Source of the DNA: Gammaproteobacteria bacterium UBA7803
GTDB lineage: Bacteria; Pseudomonadota; Gammaproteobacteria; Pseudomonadales; Azotimanducaceae
Direction: 5' to 3'
Assembly (NCBI GenBank): GCA_002480525.1
Contig: DLCH01000048.1
Coordinates: 1-29,969, forward strand
DNA length: 29,969 nt
Part shown: piece after piece, positions 23,863-29,969 of the stretch
Numbering within the stretch: the first letter of the stretch is position 1
Layout of the letters: every line of letters begins with the position of its first letter
Translations under genes and position numbers: made by a program
Notes under the pieces: generated by a model
The model's database searches: none
What the model saw: only the letters and a program-made list of their open reading frames with translations
What the model was told of the DNA's origin: nothing

Positions 23863-24297
23863 GTGTCGGTATTTCAACTCGTCTACATCAGCGCCGAGTC
23901 CGGGCCCATGACCGACGTCGACCTGGAGCAGATTCTGACGGCTGCCCGTCGGAACAACCGGGCGATCGGCGTGACCGGCATGCTGCTCTACGACGAAGGC
24001 TCCTTCATCCAGGCCCTCGAGGGCGACGAGGACACGGTGGAAGCCCTGTTCGAACGGATCGAGTTGGATCCGCGTCATCACGACGCCAACGTTCTGATGC
24101 GGGGCTGCGCCGAGCGGCGCGACTTCCCCGACTGGTCGATGGGCTTCCACGATACCTCGGTCGGCGTGCTGCCCGGACAGAACGACTTCCTCCGGCGCGG
24201 CTTCAGCCGGGACGCGATGGACCTGACGGTGGTCCACAAGGCCTTCGAGTTCTTCCGTGAAGGCCACTGGCGGCAGGCGGACGTCAGCCGCTTCTGA
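23863..24297 (+). CDS. BLUF-domain blue-light photoreceptor
   Basis: 144 residues from a GTG at 23863 with AAGG 6 nt upstream. Single-domain BLUF protein that binds FAD and senses blue light. Key residues are in the same register as in the cyanobacterial PixD: Tyr8 (L-V-Y-I-S), Asn31/Asn32 (R-R-N-N-R-A-I-G-V-T-G), Gln50 (G-S-F-I-Q-A-L-E-G), Trp91 and Met93 (D-W-S-M-G-F). Hence it should be photoactive. About 50 residues follow the core as two likely helices. There is no fused output domain, so it must act through a partner. It ends in a 14-bp overlap with the membrane-protein gene on the other strand. Confidence 0.94.
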   Translation: MSVFQLVYISAESGPMTDVDLEQILTAARRNNRAIGVTGMLLYDEGSFIQALEGDEDTVEALFERIELDPRHHDANVLMRGCAERRDFPDWSMGFHDTSVGVLPGQNDFLRRGFSRDAMDLTVVHKAFEFFREGHWRQADVSRF

Positions 24298-24640
24298 GCG
24301 CCCCGGCCCGGTCGGGTCCCAGCATCAGCACGGCCCAGTCCCCGTTCGAGCGGAAGCTGGCCATCAGCAGATAGGCCGTCAGGACCGGCGCGCCCCCGAA
24401 GAACCCCACGACGCCGAGGGCGATCCCGCCAGGCGAGAACCGGTGGCGCCAGGCCAGCCACAGGCCGGACAGCGCCAGGAAGCCCATGAAGTCGACGTTG
24501 AACTGGCCGGGCCAGCCCATCCGTGCGATGTCGCCGAAGAACACCGGCAGCAGGTTGACGCCGTGGTTCGCCACCACCGGCACGGTGTAGCCGACCACGG
24601 CGACGAGTATGAGGGCGAGGACGATACGGAAGGCGGTCAT
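24284..24640 (-). CDS. Small three-helix membrane protein
   Basis: 118 residues from the ATG at 24640. Three hydrophobic segments: about 5-23, 50-66 and 72-92. The pattern loosely resembles DUF2834 (V-P-V-V-A-N-H-G, then F-F-G-D-I, N-V-D-F-M-G-F-L, then a W-R-H-R-F loop), but I am not sure of the assignment. Inner membrane, function unknown. The ribosome site is poor. Convergent with the BLUF gene, overlapping it by 14 bp. A palindrome at 24758-24774 lies 118 bp upstream. Confidence 0.7.
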   Translation of the reverse strand: MTAFRIVLALILVAVVGYTVPVVANHGVNLLPVFFGDIARMGWPGQFNVDFMGFLALSGLWLAWRHRFSPGGIALGVVGFFGGAPVLTAYLLMASFRSNGDWAVLMLGPDRAGALRSG

Positions 24641-24757
24641 GTCTGAATACTCGCTGGTAGTTGCTGCGGACGCCGGCTCGCCGCCGGTGCCGGTCCCGGC
24701 CGACGGGATTCCCGGCCGCCCGGGGTCGAATGCTCGTCGGGGCCCGGCGGCGGCTCA

Positions 24758-24774
24758 ATTACCCCGAGGGTAAT
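24758..24774. promoter_or_regulatory. Palindrome ATTACCC-CGA-GGGTAAT
   Basis: Perfect 7-bp arms in the 158-bp gap between the membrane-protein gene and DUF1499, both leftward. It lies in the promoter position for the membrane-protein gene and stands out as AT-ended sequence in GC-rich DNA. An operator is likely; the regulator is unknown. Confidence 0.45.
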
Positions 24775-24798
24775 GATTCCGACGCCCGTCCCGGGCGC

Positions 24799-25239
24799 TC
24801 AGGGCGCCTCGGCCAGCGCCGCCCTCAGCCGCTCCAGCCGCCTGCGGTTGGCGCCGAGGTCGGAGTAGCCCAGGCGGGAAGCCGACCGCATGGCGATCTC
24901 GCCATCGGCCGGGCGCAGGTGAAACTCGACGTCGTCGACGAACCGCAGCAGGCGCGTTCTGGCCTCGGCGTGAAGGTAGCGTTCGGTCTGCGCCACGATG
25001 GTGTAGGCGGGGTCGGCCTGGACGTGGTCGACCAGGCGCCGCCAGGCTGCGGCCGGATCGCCGGTGACGGCCAGCGGCGCGATCCGGTGGGCCTCGTCGT
25101 CGGCGTCCGAGCTCACGCAGTTCGGCGAGCTGGGGCAGGGCGGCAGTCGGCCGTCGTCGGTCAATCCCACGTTCGTTCCTCCCTGGGCGGCGCAGCCGGC
25201 CAGCAGGCAGACGGCGGCCAGCTTGATCAGTCCGCGCAC
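24799..25239 (-). CDS. DUF1499 lipoprotein
   Basis: 146 residues from a GTG at 25239. Lipoprotein signal with lipobox L-L-A-G-C (Cys16). DUF1499 hallmarks: P-P-C-P-S-S-P-N-C-V-S-S, then H-R-I-A-P-L, W-R-R-L, Y-L-H-A-E, R-F-V-D-D-V-E-F, and S-A-S-R-L-G-Y-S-D-L-G-A-N-R-R-R. It starts 7 bp after the PhoD stop, so the two form an operon. Family function is not established; anchored in the periplasm. Confidence 0.92.
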   Translation of the reverse strand: MRGLIKLAAVCLLAGCAAQGGTNVGLTDDGRLPPCPSSPNCVSSDADDEAHRIAPLAVTGDPAAAWRRLVDHVQADPAYTIVAQTERYLHAEARTRLLRFVDDVEFHLRPADGEIAMRSASRLGYSDLGANRRRLERLRAALAEAP

Positions 25240-25246
25240 GGCCGGA

Positions 25247-26851
25247 TCAGACGGTGCCGGGCCGGTCGCCGTTGGCGGCGCTGGGCCCGTCCACCGCGGT
25301 CAGGTGATTCGCGCCGCGGGCGGTCGCGAAGGCGGCGGCGAGGCGTTCCCCGGGGGCGCGCCGGTCGATGCCGTTCACGTACCACCATTCCCCCTGCGCC
25401 CGCTCGTGATCGAGGTCGAGCAGCAGATAGCCGTGCTCCCGCAGATTGACGTAGTGGATGTGGGGCCGGTCGCGGACGATCATGCGCTCCCGCTCGGTCA
25501 GGGCCTCCGCGGTGCCGTCCGGCCCGGGCGAGGTCACCGAGGTGGTCACCATCTCGACCGCCAGCGACCCGCGGCCGCTGGCCGGGTCGTATCCGCCCAT
25601 GGGGTCGCGGGAGATGTCGATGCCCCACGCGGTGTGAATGTCGCCCGTCAGCACCACCACATCGTCGATCCCCTCGCCTTCGAGCTGGTCGAGCACGGCG
25701 TTGCGCGACGCCGGATAGCCGTCCCACTGATCGGTGTTCAGCAGCAGGCCGTCCTCGGCGATGAGCTGGCCGAACATGAGCTGCTGGCCGAGCAGCCGCC
25801 AGGTGCTGCCGAGGCGCACGGCGGCGCGCAGCTCCTCGGCCAGCCAGGCCTGCTGATCCGCCCCGAGGATCGTCCGTCCCGGCGCGTTGATGGCCGCCTG
25901 ATCGGTGCGGTCCTCCACCTGGCGGGTGCGGCCGTGCAGGCGCGTGTCCAGCATGATCAGGTGGGCGAGATCGCCCAGCCGGAAGCTGCGGTAGATGTGC
26001 GGGCCCGCCGCGCCGGGCTGCTCCCGGATCGGCAGCCAATCGTGGTAGGCGCGCACCGCGGCAGCCCGCCGTGCCGGCCAGGGGCCTTCACCCTGGTCCG
26101 GGTCGTGATTCTCGGCGCCGTCACGCCAGGCGTTGTTGGCGCTCTCGTGGTCGTCCCACACGCAGATCCAGGGATGCTGGCGGTGCGCCTCCTGCAGATC
26201 CGGGTCCAGCTTGTACTGGGCGTGGCGGGTGCGGTAATCGGCGAGGCTCACGATCTCGTGGGCCGGCTGGTGGCTGCGGCCGAACTCGGCGCCGTTGCCG
26301 TAGGTGCCCGGCGCGTACTCGTAGAGGTAGTCGCCGAGATGCAGCACCAGGTCGAGATCGCCCCGGGCGGCGATGTGGTGGTAGGCGTTGAAGAAGCCGA
26401 ACGGCAGATTGGAGCAGCTCGCCACGGCGATGCGCAGCCGGCTCGCCGTCTGCTCGGGCAGGGTGCGCGTGCGCCCGACCGGGCTCTCGCTGCCGGCCGC
26501 GCTGAAGCGGTAGTAGTACGTCCGGGCCGGTTCCAGCCCGACGGCGTCCACTTTGACGGTGAAGTCCCGGGCGGGCAGGGCGGTGACCACCCCCTGGTTG
26601 ACGATGCGGCGGAAGCCCGGGTCGCTGGCGATCTCCCAGCGAACCGGCACCGGTGACGGGTTGGCGGTGGTGATGCGGGTCCACAGAATGACCCGATCCG
26701 CCAGCGGATCGCCGCTGGCGACGCCGTGGCGGAACGTGCCTTCTGCCTGGGACGCCATGCGCCCGCCCGCGCCCGGCGCCGTCGCGCATCCGGCGGCGGC
26801 CGCTGCGGCCGTACCCGACGCCGCGCCCACGAACCCTCGACGTGTGATCAT
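25247..26851 (-). CDS. phoD: PhoD-like alkaline phosphatase/phosphodiesterase
   Basis: 534 residues. The N-terminus M-I-T-R-R-G-F-V-G is a twin-arginine (Tat) signal; a Cys at about residue 22 in A-A-A-G-C-A-T suggests Tat-lipoprotein processing. An N-terminal fibronectin-like domain (about 38-132) carries F-R-H-G-V-A-S-G-D-P and W-T-R-I. The catalytic domain has S-C-S-N, H-L-G-D-Y-L-Y-E-Y, W-D-D-H-E-S-A-N-N-A, L-L-G-Q-Q-L-M-F and L-T-G-D-I-H-T-A-W: the calcium/iron-binding set of PhoD. It hydrolyses phosphomonoesters and diesters for phosphorus scavenging. No Pho box that I can identify upstream. DUF1499 follows in the same operon. Confidence 0.93.
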   Translation of the reverse strand: MITRRGFVGAASGTAAAAAAGCATAPGAGGRMASQAEGTFRHGVASGDPLADRVILWTRITTANPSPVPVRWEIASDPGFRRIVNQGVVTALPARDFTVKVDAVGLEPARTYYYRFSAAGSESPVGRTRTLPEQTASRLRIAVASCSNLPFGFFNAYHHIAARGDLDLVLHLGDYLYEYAPGTYGNGAEFGRSHQPAHEIVSLADYRTRHAQYKLDPDLQEAHRQHPWICVWDDHESANNAWRDGAENHDPDQGEGPWPARRAAAVRAYHDWLPIREQPGAAGPHIYRSFRLGDLAHLIMLDTRLHGRTRQVEDRTDQAAINAPGRTILGADQQAWLAEELRAAVRLGSTWRLLGQQLMFGQLIAEDGLLLNTDQWDGYPASRNAVLDQLEGEGIDDVVVLTGDIHTAWGIDISRDPMGGYDPASGRGSLAVEMVTTSVTSPGPDGTAEALTERERMIVRDRPHIHYVNLREHGYLLLDLDHERAQGEWWYVNGIDRRAPGERLAAAFATARGANHLTAVDGPSAANGDRPGTV

Positions 26852-27085
26852 GACCTGCCCCCTCCCGTGTCTACCCTCGGAGCATATGGGGCCGGCGGTG
26901 GGCTGTCACCCGGTGAGTGCCGGCACGACCGTTTCGTTACGCTGCGGCGTTCGCTGGCGGCAGCGGCGCCGATGCCGACAGGGCATGACGGGCGTGCGCC
27001 GCGACGGGTGGCCTCTTCCACGCCGGCAGGAGCGCCTGGCGCGGATTCCTGAAATGATCCACTTGGCACCGACACGGAGAGAGAC

Positions 27086-27607
27086 ATGCGCCTGCATCCA
27101 TGGCTGCTGTCCATAGCCCTGGCCGGGGCCGCGGTTCCCGCGCTCGGCATCGAACCGCACACCGAGCACACCTGGCGGCTCGGCGAGGGTGAACGCGCCC
27201 CCGAGGCGACCATCGAACAGGTGCGCTGGCTGGCCGGGAGCTGGCGCGGCACCGCCTTCGGCAAGACCTTCGAGGAGGTCTGGAGCCCGCCGTCGGCGGG
27301 CACCATGGTCGGCATGTTCAAGCTGATGGACGGTGACGAGGTCGAGTTCTACGAACTGCTGGTGATGGACACCCGGGACGGCACGCTGAGCCTGCGGGTC
27401 AAGCACTTCGACGCCGACTTCGCGGCCTGGGAGGACAAGGCGGAGCACGTCCGCTTCGAGCTCGTGGCGATCGAAGCCGACGCGGTGCACTTCTCCGGCA
27501 TCAGCTTCTATCGGCGCGATGCGAATCGCCTGGATGGCTACATCGTCATGCGGGGCAGCGGCGGGGTCCGCGAGGAACGGCTCACCTACGAACGCGTGCC
27601 GCCGTAA
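27086..27607 (+). CDS. DUF6265 family exported protein
   Basis: 173 residues. The ATG follows a purine-rich GGAGAGAGAC. Sec signal MRLHPWLLSIALAGAAVPALG. The core has V-R-W-L-A-G-S-W-R-G-T, F-E-E-V-W-S-P-P-S-A-G-T-M-V-G-M-F, E-F-Y-E-L-L and L-S-L-R-V-K-H-F, a lipocalin-like beta pattern matching DUF6265. Probably periplasmic, binding a small ligand; role unknown. The 234 bp upstream, to the divergent PhoD gene, hold no feature that I can support. Confidence 0.88.
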   Translation: MRLHPWLLSIALAGAAVPALGIEPHTEHTWRLGEGERAPEATIEQVRWLAGSWRGTAFGKTFEEVWSPPSAGTMVGMFKLMDGDEVEFYELLVMDTRDGTLSLRVKHFDADFAAWEDKAEHVRFELVAIEADAVHFSGISFYRRDANRLDGYIVMRGSGGVREERLTYERVPP

Positions 27608-27652
27608 CGGCTGGCGCGCAGCGCGGACCCGATCAGCCCGCCGGGGCCGGAA

Positions 27653-27922
27653 TCACTGTGCGGGGTTGCCGACCTGGGCGCCCCGCCGCTGAATCTCCTG
27701 CAGGGCATCCTGGGAAGCCTGCCGCTGGGCATCGATCTGGCTCTTGCGCATGCAGGAGCGCTCCGAGAGCCGGGTTCCGGTGCGGATCACCGTTTCACAG
27801 ACGACCGGATCGTCGTCCGTCCCGGCCGCGGCGGACGCCACGTTCCCCTCCGGCGAGCGATTGGGCGCTGCGCAGGCGCCGATCAGCAGCATCGAACAGA
27901 ACGCAAGGGTGAATCGAGCCAT
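27653..27922 (-). CDS. Small Cys-pair lipoprotein
   Basis: 89 residues from the ATG at 27922. Lipoprotein signal with L-I-G-A-C (Cys17). The mature part is D-D-D-P-V-V-C-E-T-V-I-R-T-G-T, then R-S-C, then a Gln/Arg-rich helix. It shares VVC-x5-TG-(S/T)-x6-C and a following S-Q helix with the secreted protein at 17545-17835, so they belong to one family of small envelope proteins. Function unknown. Convergent with the DUF6265 gene. Confidence 0.75.
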   Translation of the reverse strand: MARFTLAFCSMLLIGACAAPNRSPEGNVASAAAGTDDDPVVCETVIRTGTRLSERSCMRKSQIDAQRQASQDALQEIQRRGAQVGNPAQ

Positions 27923-28291
27923 GACGGATTCCCGTGGAGGTTCGCGCGGAGTATGACATGCCGTGGGGTAGCTTGTCGCTTGAGAGATCTGAGCCACCGG
28001 CGTGGGACCTGTTTGACTCGACGCACTCCGCCATGAGTCGATGCGCTGACTGAGGCGGCAGGCGAGGTGCCGGCCTCTGATGCCGACAGCACCCGGTCGT
28101 GCAGGCGGTCCCACACGCCGGCAGCCGCCGCCAGCATCGACCATTGCGGTGTCGGCTCAGTCGACTCTCCCCATTTGGAGCCAAATGGGCCGGGTAGACG
28201 CCCATGCCCAGTAGAACTGGGAGGCGCGAGGCAATCATCTGGCATGGGAGAGCGCACACTACCTGATCCTCACTTCCCACAGGATCCGCCT
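27923..28291. other. Non-coding stretch at the edge of the Rhs island
   Basis: 369 bp with no gene that I can support; the reading frames here have atypical residues and no recognisable family. It holds the start region of the small lipoprotein and, in its right half, the inverted-repeat cluster at 28170-28263. It may include remnants of a mobile element or an old Rhs tip, but I cannot identify one. Confidence 0.5.
28170..28263. repeat. Cluster of nested inverted repeats
   Basis: Four perfect pairings in 94 bp: CCCATTTGG / CCAAATGGG (28170-28189, 2-nt loop); GGTAG (28193-28197) / CTACC (28259-28263); CCCATGCC (28201-28208) / GGCATGGG (28241-28248); and inside that, CCCAGT / ACTGGG (28207-28221), which shares two bases with the arm. 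Together they suggest a folded single strand: a mobile-element end, a recombination site or a structured RNA. I do not recognise the family. Confidence 0.5.
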
Positions 28292-28600
28292 TCAGGAACC
28301 GCCCCCGTTCAGGTTGCCTTTGACGCCGTAGCTGCGGCTGGCGTTGGCGATGGTGCTGCTGTCGTAGGCCGCGTTGGTGAAGCTGCGGGTGACGATCTGC
28401 GAGGCGGGGTTGTAGCCGAACGTCAGGCTCAGATCGGCGGCCGTTCCGGTCAGGTCGTGGTCGAGGCTCGCCAGGCGGGAGAGCGGGTCATAGCCGTAGG
28501 TCGTCGACGTGCCGGTGCGCGATGCGTCCGCGCGTCGGACCTGACTGTCGTCGGTAAAGGGCGCGGCACTGGTCGCGCCACTGTCGTCGAGTAGGGTTCC
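28292..28600 (-). pseudogene. Displaced Rhs core fragment
   Basis: 102 codons read leftward from just after an in-frame TGA (28601-28603) to a TGA at 28292-28294, with no start codon or ribosome site. The residues are clearly Rhs/YD-repeat: T-Y-G-Y-D-P-L-S-R-L-A-S-L-D-H-D-L-T-G-T, then F-G-Y-N-P-A-S-Q-I-V-T-R-S, N-A-A-Y and S-Y-G-V. The end S-Y-G-V-K-G-N-L-N-G-G-G-S looks like two Rhs positions joined (Y-G-V-N-G-L-N and Y-D-x-K-G-N-L), which suggests an internal deletion. Its GC matches the chromosome, unlike the toxin and immunity sequences next to it. Likely left by recombination at an Rhs locus. Confidence 0.8.
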
Positions 28601-28622
28601 TCATTTGAGAGACTAGGACCCT
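28593..28622 (-). terminator. Imperfect hairpin after the immunity gene
   Basis: Leftward, AGGGTCCT is followed after 13 nt by AGGAACCCT: 8 pairs with one bulged base, beginning 13 nt past the TAA of the putative immunity gene. It straddles the joint with the Rhs fragment. Either a terminator or a recombination scar; no U tract. Confidence 0.3.
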
Positions 28623-28635
28623 GATTCCATACTGA

Positions 28636-28947
28636 TTACGAGTCTGTCCTGAAAAAGTGCACATCTTCGAATTGGACCGGATACGAATCGAGTCGCGACA
28701 CTAATATCTCCTCGTAGTCCGAGAGTTGTCGGTCCAGATAGACGATGTCCATCAGGTACTCGAAACCCCTTAGAATCAAACCTGATTCAGAGAGCTCGGC
28801 CTCAATGAGCTTGGCCGCGCTGCTGATACTTTCAGACCTGCACGCAACTACGACGTACGCGCCGCGTGCTCCATTTCTATACTCTGGCCTGTCACTCGCT
28901 ACAGAGCAAAACCCATTGCCTGTCCATACACGTTTGCTCAAGTCCAT
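28636..28947 (-). CDS. Putative immunity protein of the Rhs toxin
   Basis: 103 residues from the ATG at 28947, 8 bp after the Rhs stop, so in the same transcript. I do not recognise the family. It is small, soluble, acidic in its second half (D-R-Q-L-S-D-Y-E-E-I-L), with an alpha/beta pattern: A-Y-V-V-V-A-C strand, A-A-K-L-I-E-A-E-L helix, D-S-Y-P-V-Q-F-E-D-V-H-F-F strand. GC is clearly lower than in the chromosome, and codon use differs. Position directly behind a polymorphic toxin tip is the main reason for calling it the cognate antitoxin; this is inference. Confidence 0.7.
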   Translation of the reverse strand: MDLSKRVWTGNGFCSVASDRPEYRNGARGAYVVVACRSESISSAAKLIEAELSESGLILRGFEYLMDIVYLDRQLSDYEEILVSRLDSYPVQFEDVHFFRTDS

Positions 28948-28955
28948 TTTCTCGC

Positions 28956-29969
28956 TCAGCAGGCTCTATCTGGTTTGCAGTGGTGAACTACCGGCTTCAC
29001 ATTCTCTCCCTTTGCATCCTCCGCTTGGAAGTGAGGCCTCTGTCCGTTCGCTGGGTGGGCGTCGTTCCTAACGCCGCCATCGTGCCCCGCCTGTCGCTTG
29101 GCCGCTTCCCGGGCCGACTTTCGTGTTGAATGCTGTACAGAGTGGACCTTGGGTTTTCCGCTTGGCCCGAGCCTTGATTCGGGTAATCCTTTTTCAATGT
29201 TCGCTGTGCGAGTAGCTGTCGCCTGTGCTTTTTCAACTACCTTGCTGCTTTCGGAAACGGCCTTCCCCGCTTCGCGAGTTGCCTTGATGCCGATGCCTGC
29301 TGCGCCAGGGACACCGGGAATGCCTGCAGCGACCAAGTCGACTGCAACTCCGCCGACATCGACGGCGGCGGCTCCATAGTTCCCATCCGCGATGTTGTCG
29401 AAGAAAGACGCGATTCCAATGCCAATGCTGGTCGCCTCAATCGCTAGATCCATGTAGTTTCCGCTCGGGTCAACGAGGTTGATCGGATCGTTGGCAACGT
29501 ACGCATACAGATTGACCTGATCCTCATACCCCACCGGATCGGTCTGAAGGAACCGCCCGAGGGAGGGTGAGTAGACCCGCGCCTTGTAGTGGTACAGCCC
29601 GAGCTCCGGCAGCCATGCCTGGCCCGTGTACTGAAACCGCCCCAGATTCCCCGGATTCGGCACGCCCCAGGCGTCGTAGCCGTTGATCGAGAGCGAACTG
29701 CCGGTGCCGTCCGAAACCGCTGCCACCGACCCCTGGTGATCGGCCAGCAGTCCGCGCGGCGAGCCGAGCCCGGCCCCCTCGTACCACAGCACCGGCTCGT
29801 CCACCCCGGAGCCGTGCACGTAGCGCCGCAGCAGGGTGCCGCTGGCGTTGTACTCGGCGACGAGGCTGTCCCCGTCATAGAGAAACTGCGTGGTGCCGGG
29901 CGCGCCGCTGGACGTCTGAAACAGCCGCCCCCGCGGGTCGTAGATCAGGTTGGCCGGGGTCGCCCCGGT
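28956..29969 (-). CDS. Rhs-family polymorphic toxin, C-terminal part (5' end outside window)
   Basis: At least 337 residues; the frame is open through the window edge, so the N-terminus lies to the right. The visible Rhs core: L-I-Y-D-P-R-G-R-L, L-Y-D-G-D-S-L-V-A-E-Y, R-R-Y-V-H-G-S-G-V-D-E-P, then the closing motif R-V-Y-S-P-S-L-G-R-F-L-Q-T-D-P-V-G-Y, N-L-Y-A-Y-V-A-N-D-P-I-N-L-V-D-P-S-G. The core ends at 29460. A 167-residue variable tip follows: a Gly/Ala hydrophobic region, a charged helix, then K-V-H-S-V-Q-H-S-T-R-K-S-A-R-E-A-A-K-R, A-H-P-A-N-G-Q-R-P-H-F and V-V-H-H-C. GC falls in the tip. The His-rich end suggests a nuclease-type toxin, but the family is not identified. Such proteins kill competing cells by contact or secretion. 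Confidence 0.9.
   Translation of the reverse strand, partial: TGATPANLIYDPRGRLFQTSSGAPGTTQFLYDGDSLVAEYNASGTLLRRYVHGSGVDEPVLWYEGAGLGSPRGLLADHQGSVAAVSDGTGSSLSINGYDAWGVPNPGNLGRFQYTGQAWLPELGLYHYKARVYSPSLGRFLQTDPVGYEDQVNLYAYVANDPINLVDPSGNYMDLAIEATSIGIGIASFFDNIADGNYGAAAVDVGGVAVDLVAAGIPGVPGAAGIGIKATREAGKAVSESSKVVEKAQATATRTANIEKGLPESRLGPSGKPKVHSVQHSTRKSAREAAKRQAGHDGGVRNDAHPANGQRPHFQAEDAKGENVKPVVHHCKPDRAC

Noticed and set aside
25064..26656. 530-codon plus-strand frame opposite phoD
   Set aside because: Antisense to a full-length PhoD with all its catalytic motifs; no domain of its own.
27795..28280. Minus-strand frames in the region right of the small lipoprotein
   Set aside because: No ribosome site or family; they cross the inverted-repeat cluster and change composition midway, so I treat the stretch as non-coding.
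28067..28594. Plus-strand frame opposite the Rhs fragment
   Set aside because: Antisense to clear Rhs/YD-repeat sequence; its Val/Gly/Arg content is a shadow.

Overview
This is a high-GC (about 70% by eye) bacterial chromosomal window with densely packed genes on both strands. ATG, GTG and probably TTG starts all occur, and several adjacent genes overlap by 4 bp. The content suggests a free-living, probably aquatic or soil gammaproteobacterium: DUF6502 beside DUF5666 lipoproteins, a DUF6316-like protein, a BLUF photoreceptor, a PhoD-type phosphatase and an Rhs toxin locus. I cannot name a genus. I see no tRNA, rRNA, CRISPR array or intact insertion sequence.

Positions 1-12060 form a rightward block. 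It starts with the 3' end of a helical tandem-repeat protein. Next is a 1652-residue secreted protein with LamG-like regions and two sets of calcium-binding thrombospondin type 3 repeats. A tight cluster follows: DUF5666 lipoprotein, DUF6502 predicted HTH protein, a second DUF5666 lipoprotein and glucokinase. The last three overlap by 4 bp at each junction. A strong sigma70-like promoter precedes the cluster, and twin GGGGAA/TTCCCC palindromes lie on and just below it. This is the best candidate here for an undescribed system.

Positions 12083-17531 hold two regulator-centred divergons. A TetR regulator faces a three-gene operon (FMN split-barrel protein, GNAT acetyltransferase, deazaflavin-type nitroreductase) across two AGGTC/GACCT palindromes. 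An HxlR regulator, apparently leading a methyltransferase and an ACC deaminase with intact diagnostic residues, faces a DsbA-fold isomerase across two direct repeats 21 bp apart.

Positions 17545-27922 are mostly small housekeeping and accessory units: a small secreted protein, an MFS exporter, a DUF938 methyltransferase coupled to a DUF72 protein, an NTF2-like protein, a NUDIX hydrolase, a DUF6316-like protein, a DUF1761/TetR divergon, a BLUF photosensor with a structured leader, a small membrane protein, a PhoD-DUF1499 operon, a DUF6265 protein and a small lipoprotein. The two small exported proteins share a Cys pattern.

Positions 28170-29969 are an accessory island read leftward. It contains the 3' end of an Rhs gene with a variable, lower-GC toxin tip, a putative immunity gene 8 bp downstream, a displaced out-of-context Rhs core fragment, and then a cluster of nested inverted repeats. 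This layout is typical of Rhs polymorphic toxin loci that have exchanged tips by recombination.
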